DNA of 64,000 nucleotides from NCBI GenBank assembly GCA_015061605.1, contig SUWH01000006.1:40879-104878 (forward strand), in the 5' to 3' direction. A program made the position numbers and the translations under genes. This document shows positions 61,819-64,000 of the stretch, piece after piece (the first letter of the stretch is position 1; the number at the start of each line of letters is the position of its first letter). This DNA is from Lentisphaerota bacterium (GTDB lineage Bacteria > Verrucomicrobiota > Lentisphaeria > Victivallales > Victivallaceae). The notes below the pieces were generated by a model, which did no database searches, was not told the origin of the DNA, and saw only the letters and a program-made list of their open reading frames with translations.

Positions 61819-62916
61819 ATGCTTAAAAATGAACTTGATACGCCGTCTTTGATTCTTGACATCGAACTTTTTGAAGCCAATCTGATCAAGATGCGCGACT
61901 ATGCCGCTTCTTTCGGTAAAAAACTCCGTCCCCACGCCAAGACCCACAAATGTCCGGAGATCGCCCGCCGTCAGATCGCCGCCGGAAACTGTGCCGGCAT
62001 CTGTGCGGCAAAGCTTTCTGAAGCCGAAGCTCTCGCCGCCGCCGGGATCCAGGATATTCTGATAACCTCTCCTGTGACCGCCCCCTGGAAGATCGCCCGC
62101 ATCGGGAACTTGAATAAACAGATCTCCAATTTGCAGCTGACCGTGGATAATGTTGAACAGGTCAAACTCCTCGCTGAACAGGCATCTGTTGAACGCCCGC
62201 TCCATCTGCTTATCGACACCGACCCGGAAATGGGCCGCACCGGAGTCGCCTTTGATGAAGCTCTTGATTTCGGCCGCTTTATCGCCCGTTATCCGCAGCT
62301 GATTCTGGATGGTGTGCAGTGTTACGCCGGGCATTTACAGCACATCAAATCTGCTGCCGAACGCGCTTGTGAAAGCTCCCGGTTGATGAAACTCGGCGCA
62401 GCGGCATTCACCGCTCTCAAAAAAGAGTTTCCCTCCTGTCAAATCTATACCGGTACCGGCACCGGCACTTCTCCTGCCGATCTGCTCATTCCTGAAGTTA
62501 CCGATATTCAGGTCGGTTCATACTGCATGATGGATACTGAATATCTCGCCGTCGAACACTCCGGTCCTGCTTATGCCCCGGCTCTCCGGATGATTTCCAG
62601 TGTCATCAGCTGCCGTATCCCCGGCAGTGCCACTATCGATGCCGGAACCAAATCCATTTATGTCACTCCCGGAGCTCCGGCGCAGGTGATCGCCGACGGA
62701 AAAGTTGACAGTAATTTTACCTACGACTGGAATTACGGCGATGAACACGGACATCTTACTTTCCCCGAAAGTTTCAAACTCACTCCCGGACAGCGGTTTG
62801 AATTGATCGTTTCCCACTGCGACCCCACCGTGAATCTCTTTGATGAACTGTGGATCGTCCGGGACGATGAGGTCATCGACCGCTGGGATATCTCTCTGCG
62901 CGGCTGCTGCCGGTGA
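61819..62916 (+). CDS. PLP-dependent D-threonine aldolase / D-serine dehydratase-like enzyme (DSD1 family)
   Basis: 365 residues. TPSLILDIELFEANLIKM begins an alanine racemase-like TIM barrel. RPHAKTHKCPEIARRQ near residue 40 holds the PLP lysine. HLLIDTDPEMGRTGV and a C-terminal DEHGHL...VSHCDPTVNLF supply the metal-binding His and neighbouring residues seen in D-threonine aldolase and eukaryotic-type D-serine dehydratase. Aldolase and dehydratase activities cannot be told apart by eye. The ATG at 61819 follows AAAGGGAAAA. Its own promoter is strong. The stop precedes a GC-rich hairpin by 27 bp. Confidence 0.85.
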   Translation: MLKNELDTPSLILDIELFEANLIKMRDYAASFGKKLRPHAKTHKCPEIARRQIAAGNCAGICAAKLSEAEALAAAGIQDILITSPVTAPWKIARIGNLNKQISNLQLTVDNVEQVKLLAEQASVERPLHLLIDTDPEMGRTGVAFDEALDFGRFIARYPQLILDGVQCYAGHLQHIKSAAERACESSRLMKLGAAAFTALKKEFPSCQIYTGTGTGTSPADLLIPEVTDIQVGSYCMMDTEYLAVEHSGPAYAPALRMISSVISCRIPGSATIDAGTKSIYVTPGAPAQVIADGKVDSNFTYDWNYGDEHGHLTFPESFKLTPGQRFELIVSHCDPTVNLFDELWIVRDDEVIDRWDISLRGCCR

Positions 62917-62943
62917 TATATTAATGTCTTTTTGAAACAACAA

Positions 62944-62975
62944 ACACCCCGTCCGTAATTTGCCGGACGGGGTGT
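62944..62975 (+). terminator. Terminator-like hairpin lacking its T-tract
   Basis: A perfect 12 bp stem (ACACCCCGTCCG and its complement) with an 8 nt loop. A T-run would be expected next, but the sequence runs straight into a reverse-transcriptase-like fragment, so the hairpin is probably a terminator disrupted by element insertion. Confidence 0.55.
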
Positions 62976-62979
62976 ACGG

Positions 62980-63273
62980 TTGCTTGGCGTACCGGCAATG
63001 ACAGACCGGATGATACAACAGGCAATATCGCAGGCATTGACACCGATATTCGAGAAGGAATCTTCAGAAAACAGTTACGGCTTCCGCCCCGGCAGGAGCG
63101 CACATCAGGCAATCCGCTCTTACCTTTCCCGAACACTTCAGTTGGCAAACCTTGCCCCGGATATAGTGAAACTCATCTGGGAAAACCGTCAGCCGGAAAC
63201 ATTGACCTTGGATAAACTCCGCAAGGGTATTCCGGAAAGCTGGGAGGAACAACGAAAACTGTTTCTATCGTGA
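62980..63273 (+). pseudogene. Chimeric remnant: group II intron reverse transcriptase fragment joined to a recombinase-type C-terminal tail
   Basis: Codons 1-45 read LGVPAMTDRMIQQAISQALT and SYGFRPGRSAHQAIR, a well-known core segment of group II intron maturase/RTs (normally LGIP...DR..QQA and YGFRPGRS). The YADD catalytic region, thumb and maturase domain are missing. From about 63115 the frame continues as SYLSRTLQLANLAPDIVK and QPETLTLDKLRKG...WEEQR, which resembles the helix-turn-helix C-terminus of serine-recombinase-associated proteins found in integrated elements. Neither half is complete, and no ribosome site or plausible start exists, so this is most likely a fusion of two decayed element genes rather than a functional protein. 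Confidence 0.7.
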
Positions 63274-63445
63274 GGACACTGGTTCGCAGAAATCAAAAAT
63301 GGTGAGTATCGGTTTGCACAAACTCAACTTTGCGTTTGAGGGGGATTTGAGAGGGGGTCAAGTCCCCCTCGAAATCTGTAAAAGTTATAGAAATCGGGCT
63401 GTTTTAGAGGTTTCGACTCATTTCAAGCGGGTCGGATTACAGGTT
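63274..63445 (+). other. Spacer with a G-rich hairpin
   Basis: The only clear structure is GAGGGGG/CCCCCTC (63351-63370), extended outward by GATTT/AAATC (63345 and 63371-63376). No gene supported. Confidence 0.4.
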
Positions 63446-63685
63446 TCAGAAGTGGCGCTTGGCGAATGCGTGTCCGGAACCGGTTTTGAGATAGGCTTCA
63501 AATGCGGCGGCTTTTTCTTTGGTTTCAAAGGCGAAATATGATTCAACTTTCCATGGTTTAAACTTTGAGGTATGAGGAACTTCACCTGCATTGTGTTTGG
63601 CAAGACGGGATTTCAAATCTGCTGTACTGCCGATATAACGCTGTTCCGGCTGGGAAATACTGCGTAAAATGTAAGTATAGAACAT
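63446..63685 (-). CDS. GIY-YIG nuclease superfamily protein
   Basis: 79 residues starting MFYTYILRSISQPEQRYIGS, the GIY-YIG module (here YTYIL...RYIGS), followed by TADLKSRLAKHNAGEVPHT with the conserved Arg, and FETKEKAAAFEAYLKTGSGHAFA with the Glu and late Lys/Gly. Such stand-alone domains are structure-specific endonuclease-like proteins (YhbQ/UPF0213 group) and also hitch with mobile DNA. The ATG at 63685 was chosen over a longer frame whose first 38 residues do not belong to the fold. It lies in the remnant region next to the RT/recombinase fragment. Confidence 0.85.
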   Translation of the reverse strand: MFYTYILRSISQPEQRYIGSTADLKSRLAKHNAGEVPHTSKFKPWKVESYFAFETKEKAAAFEAYLKTGSGHAFAKRHF

Positions 63686-63914
63686 TCGATTTCTCCAATT
63701 CTCTGCCGTTATCCCTCCGTCGCCAAGGCTTTGGAGGGCATCCTTCGCCCGCTCCGTTGCACTCCGCTTATTTTTGCAAGCAAAAAAAAATCGGTTCATC
63801 GACGGTTTGTGACAAAAATGAGTAGAAAATCAAATAAAACAGAAATACGGAATTGAAAAAGACCGGAATTGCCCCTATTGTTAAGTGTCCAACAAAAACA
63901 GTAGGGGGTAAGCA
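63686..63914. other. AT-rich spacer before the right-edge gene
   Basis: An imperfect inverted repeat lies at 63876-63908 (CCCCTATTGTT against AACAGTAGGGG). It resembles an element end or a hairpin covering the upstream region of the edge gene. Nothing else is recognised. Confidence 0.35.
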
Positions 63915-64000
63915 ATGCCGGTCAATCTCTACTATACACAGAGAGTTCGTGGATTTCAACAAGAAAATGTAAAATATTTAAAAAATAGTGTTGAAATCCA
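63915..64000 (+). CDS. Partial CDS at the right edge, possible transposase or other element gene
   Basis: An ATG at 63915, preceded by GGGGGTAAGCA, opens a frame that stays open to the end of the window (29 codons), starting MPVNLYYTQRVRGFQQENVK. No family is recognised. Its place among element remnants, and the inverted repeat just upstream, raise the possibility of a transposase. Confidence 0.4.
   Translation, partial: MPVNLYYTQRVRGFQQENVKYLKNSVEI

Noticed and set aside
63299..63541. 80-codon plus-strand frame before the GIY-YIG gene
   Set aside because: It overlaps the GIY-YIG gene antisense and has no recognisable content.

Overview
The window looks like part of a chromosome from a Lentisphaerae/Victivallales-type bacterium (PVC superphylum), probably an anaerobic glycan degrader. 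The grounds are the gene families present: prepilin-leader proteins with a C-terminal H-x9-DG motif, tandem DUF4838 and DUF4091 secreted proteins, sialidase-like and GH78 enzymes, and an Aas-like three-domain fusion. This is inferred from family content, without a database search. Promoters fit one housekeeping pattern throughout: TTGAYW-like -35 boxes, 16-18 nt spacers, and TATATT/TATACT/TAAATT -10 boxes.

Layout. 1-5214 (minus): a tightly coupled eight-gene operon of unknown structural or surface proteins, including a collagen-like GxY protein and a LamG-type lectin protein. It is plausibly a phage-tail-like or surface-fibre module. 5361-7897 (plus): a sialidase-like Asp-box enzyme translationally coupled to a second secreted propeller-type protein. 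8162-9055 (minus): an amidohydrolase. 9330-22405 (plus): an accessory degradation cluster with two tandem prepilin-like proteins, two GATase-like secreted proteins (the second with DUF4091), two DUF4838 proteins, a second amidohydrolase, a Gfo/Idh/MocA dehydrogenase and a DegT aminotransferase, closed by an intrinsic terminator. 22614-33296: mostly housekeeping genes (purE, Nudix, phosphomannomutase, transketolase, ruvB, phosphodiester glycosidase, smpB-dnaJ-grpE, an acyltransferase-like gene). 33426-34766: tRNA-Asp followed by iterated copies of its own 3' end and GC-rich non-coding DNA. 34767-37346: alpha-L-rhamnosidase. 37800-43834: serA, an unknown gene, purSL and a short sigma factor. 43860-44527: a large hairpin array and a palindromic element. 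44553-62916: dus, O-antigen ligase-like, UDG, argG, leuB, LPS-kinase-like, rnc, Fe-ADH, PfkB kinase, the MFS-PlsC-AMP-ligase fusion, yebC, pgi, rsmE, pdxY and a D-threonine-aldolase-like gene. 62944-64000: scrambled mobile-element remnants and a GIY-YIG gene.

How the genes fit together. The 5.3-22.4 kb stretch, with the rhamnosidase at 35 kb, suggests use of a decorated host or plant polysaccharide. Secreted hydrolase-like proteins would release sugars, and the cytoplasmic amidohydrolase, dehydrogenase and aminotransferase could process unusual products. Nearly every component is present as a pair, which points to repeated tandem duplication.

The most unusual material is non-coding. (i) A 4 x ~140 bp array in which every unit is a chain of five short hairpins joined by GTGAAG linkers, with A-B-A-B alternation and paired stem changes. 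(ii) A degenerate ~130 bp structured intergenic repeat at three loci. (iii) An inverted pair of long palindromic elements. (iv) Serial truncated copies of the tRNA-Asp 3' end. (v) Overlapping inverted repeats at the start of both prepilin genes, one containing the same GTGAAG word.
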